7,277 nt of DNA from Phycisphaerales bacterium UBA4658 (GTDB lineage Bacteria > Planctomycetota > Phycisphaerae > Phycisphaerales > UBA1924), in contig DHLW01000098.1 in NCBI GenBank assembly GCA_002405485.1, positions 1 through 7,277 on the forward strand, in the 5' to 3' direction. Shown here piece after piece: positions 1 through 6,417 of this stretch. The position numbers and the translations under genes are program-made. Under the pieces are notes generated by a model, which was not told the origin of the DNA, did not search any database, and saw only the letters and a list, made by a program, of their open reading frames with translations. How positions within the stretch are numbered: position 1 is the stretch's first letter; the number at the start of each line of letters is the position of its first letter.

Positions 1-21
1 CACCACCACCCCCGAACCCAT
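1..21 (-). CDS. Possible start of a further gene leaving the window (7 codons visible)
   Basis: On the minus strand a GGAGAAGG Shine-Dalgarno-like stretch (GGAG at 32-29) lies 7 bases before an ATG at 21-19. The visible residues are MGSGVVV, and the frame is open to the window edge. It lies 118 bases after the adaptor stop, in the same direction, so it could be the next gene of the efflux cluster. A TolC-type outer-membrane factor would be a natural neighbour, but seven residues cannot show that. The Gly/Val run comes from a GTG repeat and may be chance. The support is the ribosome-binding site and its spacing only. Confidence 0.35.
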
Positions 22-139
22 CCGCCTTCTCCCACAGCCCTCTCTCAGAGCGAGATCAAGGACTGGAGCCAGAACGAACGCGGCGGGGTCGAACGGGAAA
101 ACGATCGATGTTGTCCTCAGTACAGAACGGCGGCGTCAG
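22..139. other. Intergenic stretch after the adaptor gene
   Basis: These 118 bases separate the adaptor stop from the possible left-edge gene. Apart from the ribosome-binding site at 32-25, I see no strong hairpin followed by a T-run, no clear promoter and no repeat. With no visible terminator, read-through into a following gene is possible. Confidence 0.5.
25..32 (-). promoter_or_regulatory. Ribosome-binding site before the possible left-edge gene
   Basis: The minus strand reads GGAGAAGG and is followed by CGG and ATG. The GGAG core is 7 bases from the start codon. This is the only reason to propose a gene start at 21. Confidence 0.35.
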
Positions 140-1501
140 TCAACCGCCCCGTGCCGGTGCTGAAGGCCCGGGCACACCTGTCGCGGCAGGAGGTGAGCCA
201 ACAGCCGGTGCTCCGGATGGCCCGGAGGCGGCTGAGTTTGCAGGCACGAACGGCTCGACCCTGGTGTTCTCTGGCAGGGGAACAGGAATGTTCATTGCGA
301 CGCGTTCTCCGGGCTGGAGACCGTCGAGCACTTCGACCTCATTGCCGAAGTCACGACCAAGGCGAACGGAGCGATAGGTCAGCGTGTAGGTGGGCCCGTC
401 GCCGGTGAGCACGGGGACCGTTGGCCCGCCGCCGCCCGGGGTGTTCGGGAGCAACATGAGGGCGTTGCCGGGGATGACCGCCGGCCGCTGTTCGGGTGGA
501 CGAGTCACGGTGATCTCGACGGTGGCGAAGGAACCGGCGATGAGGCGTCCGTCGGCGTTGGACACCTCCACCTCGATGGGCATGGTCCGCGAGGCCTGAT
601 CGAGCTCGCCAGACACGCGAGTGATGGTGCCGCGCACGCTGAGGTCTCGCAGGCCGGCAACTCGCACGACGGCGTCCTGACCGGCGCGGACAAGATATGC
701 CTGGGCCTGTGGAACGCTGACGACCGTCCGCAATGAGGAGGCGTCGACGATGGTGAAGACGGGCGGATCGGTGATGTTGCCGCCGACTTCGATGTAGTCG
801 CCTTGCTCGCGCGTGCGCCGGGAGACGACGCCGGCGAACGGCGCCTTGAGTTCGCGAAACTCGAGCAGGCGGCGAAGCCGCTGGATCTGAGCCTCGACGA
901 CCTGGACGGCGGCCTCGGCCCGCTGAACAGAGGCAAGGTCACGGCGAACCTGGGTCTGTGCATCGTCGACCTGCTGCTGCGCAACCGAGCGGCTCTGGTT
1001 GGCGAGGCTGATGCGGGAGGACGTGCGTTCCGCCAGTTCCAGACCTTGGCGAGCCTCCGCGAGCTCGGCCCGTGCGGCTTCGCGCGCGGCCTCAGCCTCA
1101 ACGAGTTCCTTCTCGAGCATGGGGGTGGCGATCACGGCAAGGACCTGGCCCGCCTCGACACGGTCGCCGACGTCGACCCGCCGTTCGACGAGATAGCCGC
1201 CGACCTGGGCGAGCATCTGCGCTCGGCGCAGCGGCTCAAGGGTCGCGGGCTGTCGGATGGTGAGCGTCTCATCGGCACTGCGAACGGTGGCGACTTGGAC
1301 CCGACGAACCGCGTTCTGCCGCTCATTGGCACGGTCGGAAGCCTCCTGTCGCGCCTCACGCTTGGGCATGGCGCCGACGGCGTAGAGGGCGGCGCCGGCG
1401 AGGAGCATCATGACAACGGCAACGGGAGCGATCCAGCGGCGCCGTCGCGAGGTCAGCATCTCGGCGAGCGCCTCGGGCGTGTCGGTCTCAGTGTGGGACA
1501 T
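140..1501 (-). CDS. RND efflux pump periplasmic adaptor (membrane fusion protein, HlyD/AcrA type)
   Basis: The 453-residue product would link an RND permease to an outer-membrane channel in a tripartite efflux pump. It starts with a short cytoplasmic segment ending in RRRR (19-22) and one membrane anchor at about 23-44. No lipobox cysteine is present, so it is anchored by a helix rather than as a lipoprotein. The first lipoyl half-motif is at about 97-128 (AQVGGYLVERRVDVGDRVEAG). An Ala/Glu/Arg/Gln-rich coiled-coil hairpin follows at about 130-215, then the second lipoyl half at about 218-240 (LKAPFAGVVSRR). Beta-barrel and membrane-proximal domains follow, with GLQPGERV near the end. The last ~37 residues are a Pro/Ala/Gly/Ser-rich tail. 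The start at 1501 is chosen because the reading frame further upstream lies inside the permease gene, and GGAG sits 7 bases before this ATG. The 14-base overlap with the permease end suggests translational coupling. The gene looks intact. The substrate cannot be read from the sequence. Confidence 0.95.
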   Translation of the reverse strand: MSHTETDTPEALAEMLTSRRRRWIAPVAVVMMLLAGAALYAVGAMPKREARQEASDRANERQNAVRRVQVATVRSADETLTIRQPATLEPLRRAQMLAQVGGYLVERRVDVGDRVEAGQVLAVIATPMLEKELVEAEAAREAARAELAEARQGLELAERTSSRISLANQSRSVAQQQVDDAQTQVRRDLASVQRAEAAVQVVEAQIQRLRRLLEFRELKAPFAGVVSRRTREQGDYIEVGGNITDPPVFTIVDASSLRTVVSVPQAQAYLVRAGQDAVVRVAGLRDLSVRGTITRVSGELDQASRTMPIEVEVSNADGRLIAGSFATVEITVTRPPEQRPAVIPGNALMLLPNTPGGGGPTVPVLTGDGPTYTLTYRSVRLGRDFGNEVEVLDGLQPGERVAMNIPVPLPENTRVEPFVPANSAASGPSGAPAVGSPPAATGVPGPSAPARGG

Positions 1502-1506
1502 GCGAT

Positions 1507-1512
1507 CTCTCC
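1507..1512 (-). promoter_or_regulatory. Ribosome-binding site for the adaptor gene
   Basis: GGAGAG on the minus strand is 5 bases before the ATG at 1501 (7 bases from the GGAG core). It lies inside the last codons of the permease and fixes the adaptor start, excluding the longer frame that opens at 1654. Confidence 0.7.
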
Positions 1513-3689
1513 GAGAGAATCGGGTTGGGGCGGCGACGCAGAAGACTGAAGGCGACGGGCACGAAGAGCAATGTGGTGAGCGTCCCGAAGGCCAGACCGC
1601 CGATGACGGCGCGTCCAAGCGGAGCGTTCTGGGCCCCTGCCTCGCCCAGGCCAAGAGCCATCGGGAGCATGCCCAGGGACATGGCGCCGGCGGTCATGAG
1701 GATGGGACGGAGCCGGGTGCGTCCCGCCGCGAGAGCGGCCTGCACCGGCGTGAGTCCGGAAGCGAGCATCTCGTTGGCGAATGTGACGAAGAGGATTGAG
1801 TTTAGAGAGACCACGCCGATGACCATGATCGCGCCCATGAGCGCGGGCACGCTGAAGGTCGTGTCGGTCGCGAAGAGCATCCACGCGATGCCGCCAAGGG
1901 CCCCTGGGAGCGCCAGAATGACCACGAAGGGATCGGTCCAGCTCTGGAAGTTGACGACCATGAGCAGATACACAAGCAGGGCGGCGAAGCCCAGTCCGGC
2001 GATGAGCCGCGCATAAACGTCGTTCATGGTGGCGAGCTGGCCGCGGAGACTGACGGTCACGCCCGGCGGCAGGTCACAAGTGTTCTCCGCGAGCACGCGG
2101 GCGACGGGCTCGCTGACGGAGCCAAGGTCGAGCCCCGCAACGTTGGCGAGGACGTCGAACGCGGGCAGAAGGTCGTAGCGATTGATGTTCGCAGGGGTCA
2201 CCGCACGGGTGAACTCGGCAACGTTGCCGAGGGTCTGCATGGTTCCGTCGGTGCTGTTCCCGAGATCCAGACCCTGGTTCTCGATATCGGCGACGGTCGC
2301 GAGTCGATAGGTTGGCGTCTGCGCAGCGAGGAAGTAGCTGATGCCGTTCCGAGGATCGACCCAGAAGCTGGGCTGAACCTGCGTCGTCGACGACATCGAG
2401 GCGAGGATGGTGCTGGCAACTTCGCGCTGGGTCAGACCGGCCTCGGCGGCGCGTGAGCGATCGACGTTGACGCTGAGAACCAGAGCGTTGGTGACCTGGC
2501 CCAGTCGGGCGTCCGCAATGCCGGGAATCGACGCGAGACCGTCTCGTATCCGCCGGGCGATCGCGAGTGTTGCGCCGCGATTGTTGCCCGAGACCCGCAC
2601 GTTGATCGGGGCCTGGATGCCCGCGTTGAGAACCTGATTCACCATGTCGGCCGGCTTGAAGGCAACCTCGACGTCGGGCATGGCCCGGGAGAGTGCATCA
2701 CGGATGACCTCCTGGGCCTCGGTGGTGTCGAGTTCACTCTCCGCCGCGAGGGTGATGTTCATCTCTCCTTCGAACGGACCGGCATTGATCGAGTCCTGGA
2801 AGGCCGCGTTGAGCCCATTCGCAGGCGAGCCGATGACATCGACCACGCGGGTGACCGCGCCATCGGGAAGTGCAAGGCGGATGATGTCCTGCGCCCGCTG
2901 GAACTCGATCTCGGTCTGCTCGATGCGCATGTGCGCCGGCAGACGCAACCCAAGGCGCAGTTGGCCCCCGCTCGCGGTCGGAAAGAAGTCCCGGCCCACC
3001 TGCGGCAGCAGCCAGGCCGAACCACCCACGACCGACAGCATCACAAGACACGCGATGAGCCGGTTGCGGAGTGCCGAGGCGAGGAGGGATGTGTACAGCG
3101 AGCGAACGGCCTCGAACCCGAGGTTGAAAGCGCGATGTGCGGCGGCGAGAGGGCTTCTGGACGTGTCCTGAGCACCCGGCGCATACCGCCCTTCCTCCGC
3201 GGGCAGCAGCCACATCACAAGCGTCGGGATGATCGTCCGGCTGACCACGTAGCTGGTGCCCACGGCGAACACAACGGCAAGCGCAAAGGGCACGAAGAGC
3301 TCTCTTGCAATGTCGCGAAGGAACACGACGGACACGAAGACCAGGCAGATACCGGTCGTCCCGACGAACGCGGGCACGGCGATCTGCTGCGCGCCATCGA
3401 GGATCGCCTGGCGAAGGGGCTTGCCCATGCCAAGGTGGCGGTGGATGTTCTCGATCTCAACAGTCGAATCATCGACCAGAATGCCGATCGAGAGCGCGAG
3501 CCCGCCGAGCGTCATGATGTTGAGTGTGAATCCCAGCCAGTCCAGCGCGATGACGCTCACCATGACCGAGAGCGGGATGGATGCGGCGACGATCAGCGTG
3601 CTGCGCCAGGACCCGAGGAACAGCAGGATCATGGTCGCGGTCAGACACGCCGCGATCAGCCCCTCCAGAAGCACCGTGTTGACGGCGTT

Positions 3690-3692
3690 TCA
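3690..3692 (-). other. In-frame TGA stop inside the permease gene
   Basis: On the minus strand the codons run TTC GTC TGA AAC GCC. The upstream frame (from 4673) and downstream frame (to 1488) are the same frame, and family-like sequence continues directly on both sides. One C-to-T change from CGA (Arg) would explain it. The adaptor, the permease itself, the barrel gene, the 84-codon gene and the DUF1254 gene all end in TGA here, so TGA serves as a normal stop. Confidence 0.95.
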
Positions 3693-4673
3693 GACGAACC
3701 GGCTCTGGTCGGCGAGCGGCTCGATTAGCATGCCTGGCGGGGCGGTGGAGCGGAGGGTCGGCAACCTTCCAAGAACCTGATCGACAATCTCGAGCGTGGA
3801 AGCGCCACCGCGCTTGAGCACCGTAAGCAGCGCGGCCCGTGCGCCGTCCTGCCGCGCAACCTGGGTCTGAACCGCAAACCCATCGCGAACGTGGGCCACG
3901 TCGCGGATGAAAATCGTCCGGCCGGCATCGGAGCGAACCGGAAGGTCGTTGATAGCCGCGACACTGTCGGGGCTGGAGTTGAGCTGAACGGCAAGCTCGG
4001 TCTCGCCGATGCGTGTGGAACCGGCCGGGAGCGTGAAGTTCTGAGCGTTGATGGCCGCGGCGACCTCCTCGGCCGACACTCCGTGGGCACGCATCAGGTC
4101 GGGGTCGAGATCCACCATGATCTGGCGCAGCTTTCCCCCCGTGGGCAGGGGAAGTGTCATGCCCGCGATGCCACCCATCCGCTGACGAAAGCCCACGCGT
4201 CCATAATCCTCCAGGGCGGCCTCGCTCAGCGTGTCGCTGGAGAGCGCGATCTGCAGAATCGGCACCGCGGCGGCGTTATAACGGATGATGAGCGGTGGAT
4301 TGGTGCCCGGGGGCATTCGCCGGAGGATGGTCTGCGAAACAGCCGTCACCTGCGCCATGGCGCCGTCGACATTGGTCCCGGGCGGGAAAGAAATCCGGAT
4401 GGTTGCCAGGCCCGCGACCGTCTGGCTCTCGATCGAGCGGATGTCGTTCACGTTGTTGTTGATCGCAAACTCGGCAAACGTGGTGATCTGACGCTCCATG
4501 TCCTGCGCCGACAAGCCGCCATACGTCCAGATCTGGGTGATGACGGGGATGTCGATCTCCGGAAAGATGTCCTTGGGCATCCGCACCGCGGAGAGAGCGC
4601 CGAGGATGAGCACCAGAATCGACGCAACCACGAATGTGTATGGGCGACGCAGGGCGAGGGAGACGATCCACAT

Positions 4674-4860
4674 CCGACGAACTCCTGGGCGTGCTGAACA
4701 CGGGTCTTTGACCGACGAAACAGATTCGAGGTTGCATTCGGCTGGATTCAATGAACCTGGGCGGCCCGAGAGGGAATACGCAGCCGCGGCTCGGCCCCCG
4801 ACAGGGATTTTGCTGAAGCCCCCACGCGGAGCCGAATAGACGTATGGGGTGGTTCCAACA
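4674..4860 (-). other. Leader region upstream of the efflux genes
   Basis: These 187 bases separate the small hypothetical gene from the permease start and are long enough to hold a promoter for the permease-adaptor pair. A perfect 10-base palindrome, AGCCGCGGCT, lies at 4782-4791 and could be an operator, but short GC palindromes are common in DNA this rich in G and C. TTGATG (4863-4858, overlapping the small gene's stop) with TCTATT 18 bases on is only a weak -35/-10 resemblance. No regulator gene such as tetR or marR is visible in the window. Confidence 0.35.
4681..4686 (-). promoter_or_regulatory. Ribosome-binding site for the permease gene
   Basis: The minus strand reads AGGAGT, with the AGGAG core 8 bases before the ATG at 4673. 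It decides the start in favour of MWIVSLALRR, a normal RND N-terminus, over the in-frame ATG at 4751, whose extra residues are hydrophilic and unlike the family. Confidence 0.75.
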
Positions 4861-5115
4861 TCAAGTCTTCACAACCGGTACGTCCGAATCACCGGCGCAC
4901 TCCGCCTCGAGATCAGACGGTGCACTCTCACCGTGCGCACGCGGGGTGAGGGCGAACATGCAGTGCCGGATGGTGTCCGGGCGATCGTGCCCGATCTGAG
5001 TGCGGACCCAGTGCGCGGCAGCCGTGAGGCCCTCCGGATCGCAGCGGGGATCGACGTTCTCTGAACACGTGCGGACGGGCCCGTCGCGCTGGGGACACAC
5101 CAGCAGGTCGGTCAT
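4861..5115 (-). CDS. Small Cys-containing hypothetical protein (84 residues)
   Basis: I do not recognise this protein. It begins MTDLLVCPQRDG and is hydrophilic, with no signal peptide or membrane helix. Cysteines are at 7, 17, 25, 52 and 73, and His at 35, 43, 51 and 61. The central part (about 20-57) contains LTAAAHWVRTQIG and DTIRHCMFAL, and reads like a folded domain; the last ~25 residues look disordered. About 77% of its codons end in G or C, and more in the first 60 codons, as in the surrounding real genes. That is the main evidence that it is coding. No strong Shine-Dalgarno precedes the ATG at 5115; a 6-base inverted repeat lies directly upstream. A GTG at 5217 would extend it by 34 residues with basic, less protein-like sequence. 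It lies between the barrel gene and the permease, in the same direction. The spaced Cys/His could bind metal or form disulphides, but this is inference. Confidence 0.55.
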   Translation of the reverse strand: MTDLLVCPQRDGPVRTCSENVDPRCDPEGLTAAAHWVRTQIGHDRPDTIRHCMFALTPRAHGESAPSDLEAECAGDSDVPVVKT

Positions 5116-5132
5116 CGTGTCAGCGAGACACG
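5116..5132. repeat. Inverted repeat directly upstream of the 84-residue gene
   Basis: CGTGTC (5116-5121) and GACACG (5127-5132) are perfect inverted arms around AGCGA. The repeat touches the ATG at 5115, so it could fold in the mRNA and hide the start region, or act as an operator. Six paired bases in GC-rich DNA are weak evidence. Confidence 0.35.
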
Positions 5133-5203
5133 CGGCGTGCTCGCACGATCGCCGGCTCACTCGTCGGGAAGCCCAGGGGCCGGCGCGCACCGGTGTCCTC
5201 ACG

Positions 5204-5220
5204 CTCGTGCGATGCACGAG
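5204..5220. repeat. Inverted repeat CTCGTGC-GAT-GCACGAG
   Basis: Two perfect 7-base arms (5204-5210 and 5214-5220) flank a 3-base centre. A related palindrome, CGTGC-TC-GCACG, lies at 5136-5147, and CGTGCGCACG at 4932-4941 within the small gene. The shared CGTGC/GCACG half-site could be a dyad operator. No T-run follows on either strand, so a classical terminator is unlikely. Confidence 0.4.
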
Positions 5221-5325
5221 ATCTCCAGGGGAGGCTGGAGCGTGAAGAACTGATCCGTCTGCGAAAGCCGCTCAATCGAGCTGCTGGCAGCGCAGGTCAA
5301 CATGCGACTGCGTCAAGATCTGCGA

Positions 5326-5360
5326 GTCTGTGGCCGGGTTCTTTACGAGAGCACACAGAC
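5326..5360 (-). terminator. Possible 3' stem-loop after the barrel gene
   Basis: GTCTGTG (5326-5332) and CACAGAC (5354-5360) are perfect 7-base inverted arms separated by 21 bases, beginning 15 bases after the barrel gene stop. No U-rich tract follows in the transcript and the loop is large, so this would be an atypical terminator or an RNA-stabilising stem at best. Confidence 0.25.
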
Positions 5361-5375
5361 GGCGGATGGCACGAC

Positions 5376-6364
5376 TCAGAACAGGAAGCGGAGCGAGAAG
5401 CCCAGCAGCGGCCCGTGCGTGAGCACGTCCCACTCGAAGCCGTCCTCGCTGTAGTCCTGCTGCAGCGCTCGATAGCCGCCGAAGACACCAACCGACCCGC
5501 CCTCGAATGCCACTCGTGGCCCAGCCCCGCCATGACCTGCCAAGCCAGGTCCGATCCGTCGACGCCGAAGCCCCCGACATCGCCCCGGAGCCATGTGGTC
5601 CAGCCGCCACCGAATGCCACGCCAAGGCGTGCCCCGATGAGGGGCTCGACCCAGTCGCGGTCGCGTTCGATCTCGCGTTGCACGCTTCCCGCGATGATCT
5701 CCCCGTCGGGGAGCGTCACATCGGTCTCGGTCCGCAGGGAGAGGTCGAGCCCCAAGCTGGTGTGGCGGAGTCCCGCGAAGGCGTCGAGCGCGAGCGTGTG
5801 CCCCTCGCCGAACGCGTGGTTGATGACTCGGGCGCCAGCCATGAACTCCAGCCAGGTCGCCGAGAGCTCGGTCTCGATGGTGGCGGTCGAGACGACGCCG
5901 CCGCGCGGGCCGGCGAACCCGCGCGTGGCGTCCTGCGTGGCCGTGGTGTATGCGCCGTTGAGCTGGGCGATGAACCACCCCGCCTCGAAGTCGAGCGCTC
6001 CCATCAGGCCGAAGACCGTGTCCGAAGAATCGAGCACGTCGCCGAAAGAGAGGTCAATGTCGAGCCGTACGCCTCGGGCGTCCACACTCCCGTCAAAGCC
6101 AGTCAACCACGCGTAGGGAGTCATCCGCAACGAGACGCCACCATCGCCCTCCGGGGACTCGAACTGGCCCGACTGCCCGTCAACTCCAGCCCTTGCTCTG
6201 CTGTCCGGGGCTTCTGCTCCGGGCGTCGGAGGCACGGGCTCCGTGGCGGGCTGCGCCGCGCTTGCGCGGCCGGCCACGACCGCAACAGCCACAGCGGCGA
6301 GGCCGAGCAACGCGCGGGGGCAACGGCGGAGATCACCGAAACACGCTGAAGAGGTGTGCGGCAC
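5376..6364 (-). pseudogene. Outer-membrane beta-barrel protein, frameshifted near its C-terminus
   Basis: An N-terminal signal peptide (LRRCPR followed by ALLGLAAVAVAVVAG, then ASA-A) precedes a Pro/Ala/Gly-rich linker. A region of alternating, Gly- and aromatic-rich beta strands follows: MTPYAWLTGFDGSVDARG, DLSFGDVLDSSDTVFGLMG, and later WLRGDVGGFGV. This fits porin-like outer-membrane barrels of unknown function with a PYxW-xG-DG start. The frame that holds the signal peptide runs to GLGHEWH (codon at 5509-5507), after which it becomes Arg/Ser/Cys-rich and unlike a barrel. The neighbouring frame supplies the expected end, with GVFGGYRALQQDYSEDGF and a final FSLRFLF ending in Phe, the usual barrel-assembly signal. 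One extra T on the coding strand (CAT TTC GAG) would rejoin them, giving about 329 residues. The start is taken as GTG at 6364, which has GAGG 4 bases upstream; TTG at 6403 is an alternative. It follows the DUF1254 gene by about 53 bases and is probably co-transcribed. Role unknown. Confidence 0.8.
5504..5509 (-). other. Apparent one-base deletion (frameshift site) in the barrel gene
   Basis: The coding strand reads GAG TGG CAT TCG AGG in the upstream frame, while the downstream frame reads TTC GAG GGC. Adding one T gives GAG TGG CAT TTC GAG GGC, joining HEWH to FEGGSVGVFGGY. The lost base would be one of three consecutive T residues. The exact position within the run cannot be fixed. Confidence 0.75.
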
Positions 6365-6417
6365 GGGGCCTCGCTTGTCAGTGGCACTGGGCGGTCGGGC
6401 CAAAGGAACGATGTGCG

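Larger units (their letters stand above)
1488..4673 (-). pseudogene. RND efflux permease (AcrB/HAE1-like), interrupted by an in-frame TGA
   Basis: This is an inner-membrane proton/drug antiporter subunit of 1061 codons, a normal length for the family, and would pair with the adjacent adaptor. It begins with MWIVSLALRRPYTF and TM1 (about 10-30). Porter-domain signatures follow (FPEIDIP; FPPGTNVDGAMAQV). TM2 lies in LIAACLTATMILLFLGSW, and TM4 carries GILVDDSTVEIEN, whose two Asp residues (about 401-402) match the AcrB proton-relay pair D407/D408. The C-terminal half has a second porter region, RLRPILMT and a final hydrophobic helix. The position matching AcrB K940 is Leu957 (GVVSLNSIL), as in RND subgroups lacking that lysine. 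Codon 328 is TGA (3692-3690), in frame between DQSRFV and NAVNTVLLEG. Relatives as I recall them have Arg or another ordinary residue there. Without read-through only 327 residues are made (TM1 and part of the porter domain). The start at 4673 is supported by AGGAG 8 bases upstream; an ATG at 4751 is less likely. The end overlaps the adaptor start. Confidence 0.93.
5116..5375. other. Intergenic stretch with several inverted repeats
   Basis: These 260 bases lie between the barrel gene stop and the ATG of the small hypothetical gene. I find no convincing coding frame of family-like sequence. They hold inverted repeats at 5326-5360, 5204-5220, 5136-5147 and 5116-5132, listed separately where supported. 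No canonical promoter is obvious. Confidence 0.45.

Noticed and set aside
1..13. CACCACCACC run as a functional repeat or His-tag-like coding segment
   Set aside because: It is a short, low-complexity run at the window edge. On the likely coding strand it reads GTG repeats (Val) in the possible left-edge gene.
1502..1654. Upstream extension of the adaptor to 504 residues
   Set aside because: The extra 51 residues are encoded within the conserved permease C-terminus in another frame, have no family character, and the ATG at 1501 has its own ribosome-binding site.
3215..3674. Separate downstream gene starting at the GTG at 3674
   Set aside because: The GTG is an internal Val codon of the permease, with no ribosome-binding site. 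The downstream part alone lacks TM1 and the first porter subdomains, so it is the second half of one broken gene.
3690..3692. TGA read as selenocysteine in the permease
   Set aside because: RND permeases do not use a Cys or Sec at this place, which is not catalytic. The small 4-6 bp hairpin just downstream starts too close to the TGA to look like a bacterial SECIS element. A point change from an Arg codon is simpler.
4674..4751. Longer permease start at 4751
   Set aside because: The added 26 residues are hydrophilic with two Cys and precede an N-terminus that already matches RND permeases. The AGGAG at 4682-4686 serves the ATG at 4673.
4782..4791. AGCCGCGGCT palindrome as a definite efflux-repressor operator
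   Set aside because: It is only 10 bases of pure GC-rich palindrome, with no regulator gene in the window and no second copy nearby, so it is noted within the leader entry only.
5507..6349. Long plus-strand open frame of 280 codons, and similar ones at 803-1549 and 2931-3728
   Set aside because: They lie antisense to recognisable genes in GC-rich DNA. Their translations are Arg/Glu/Gly-rich low-complexity sequence with no family motif. They are antisense shadows.
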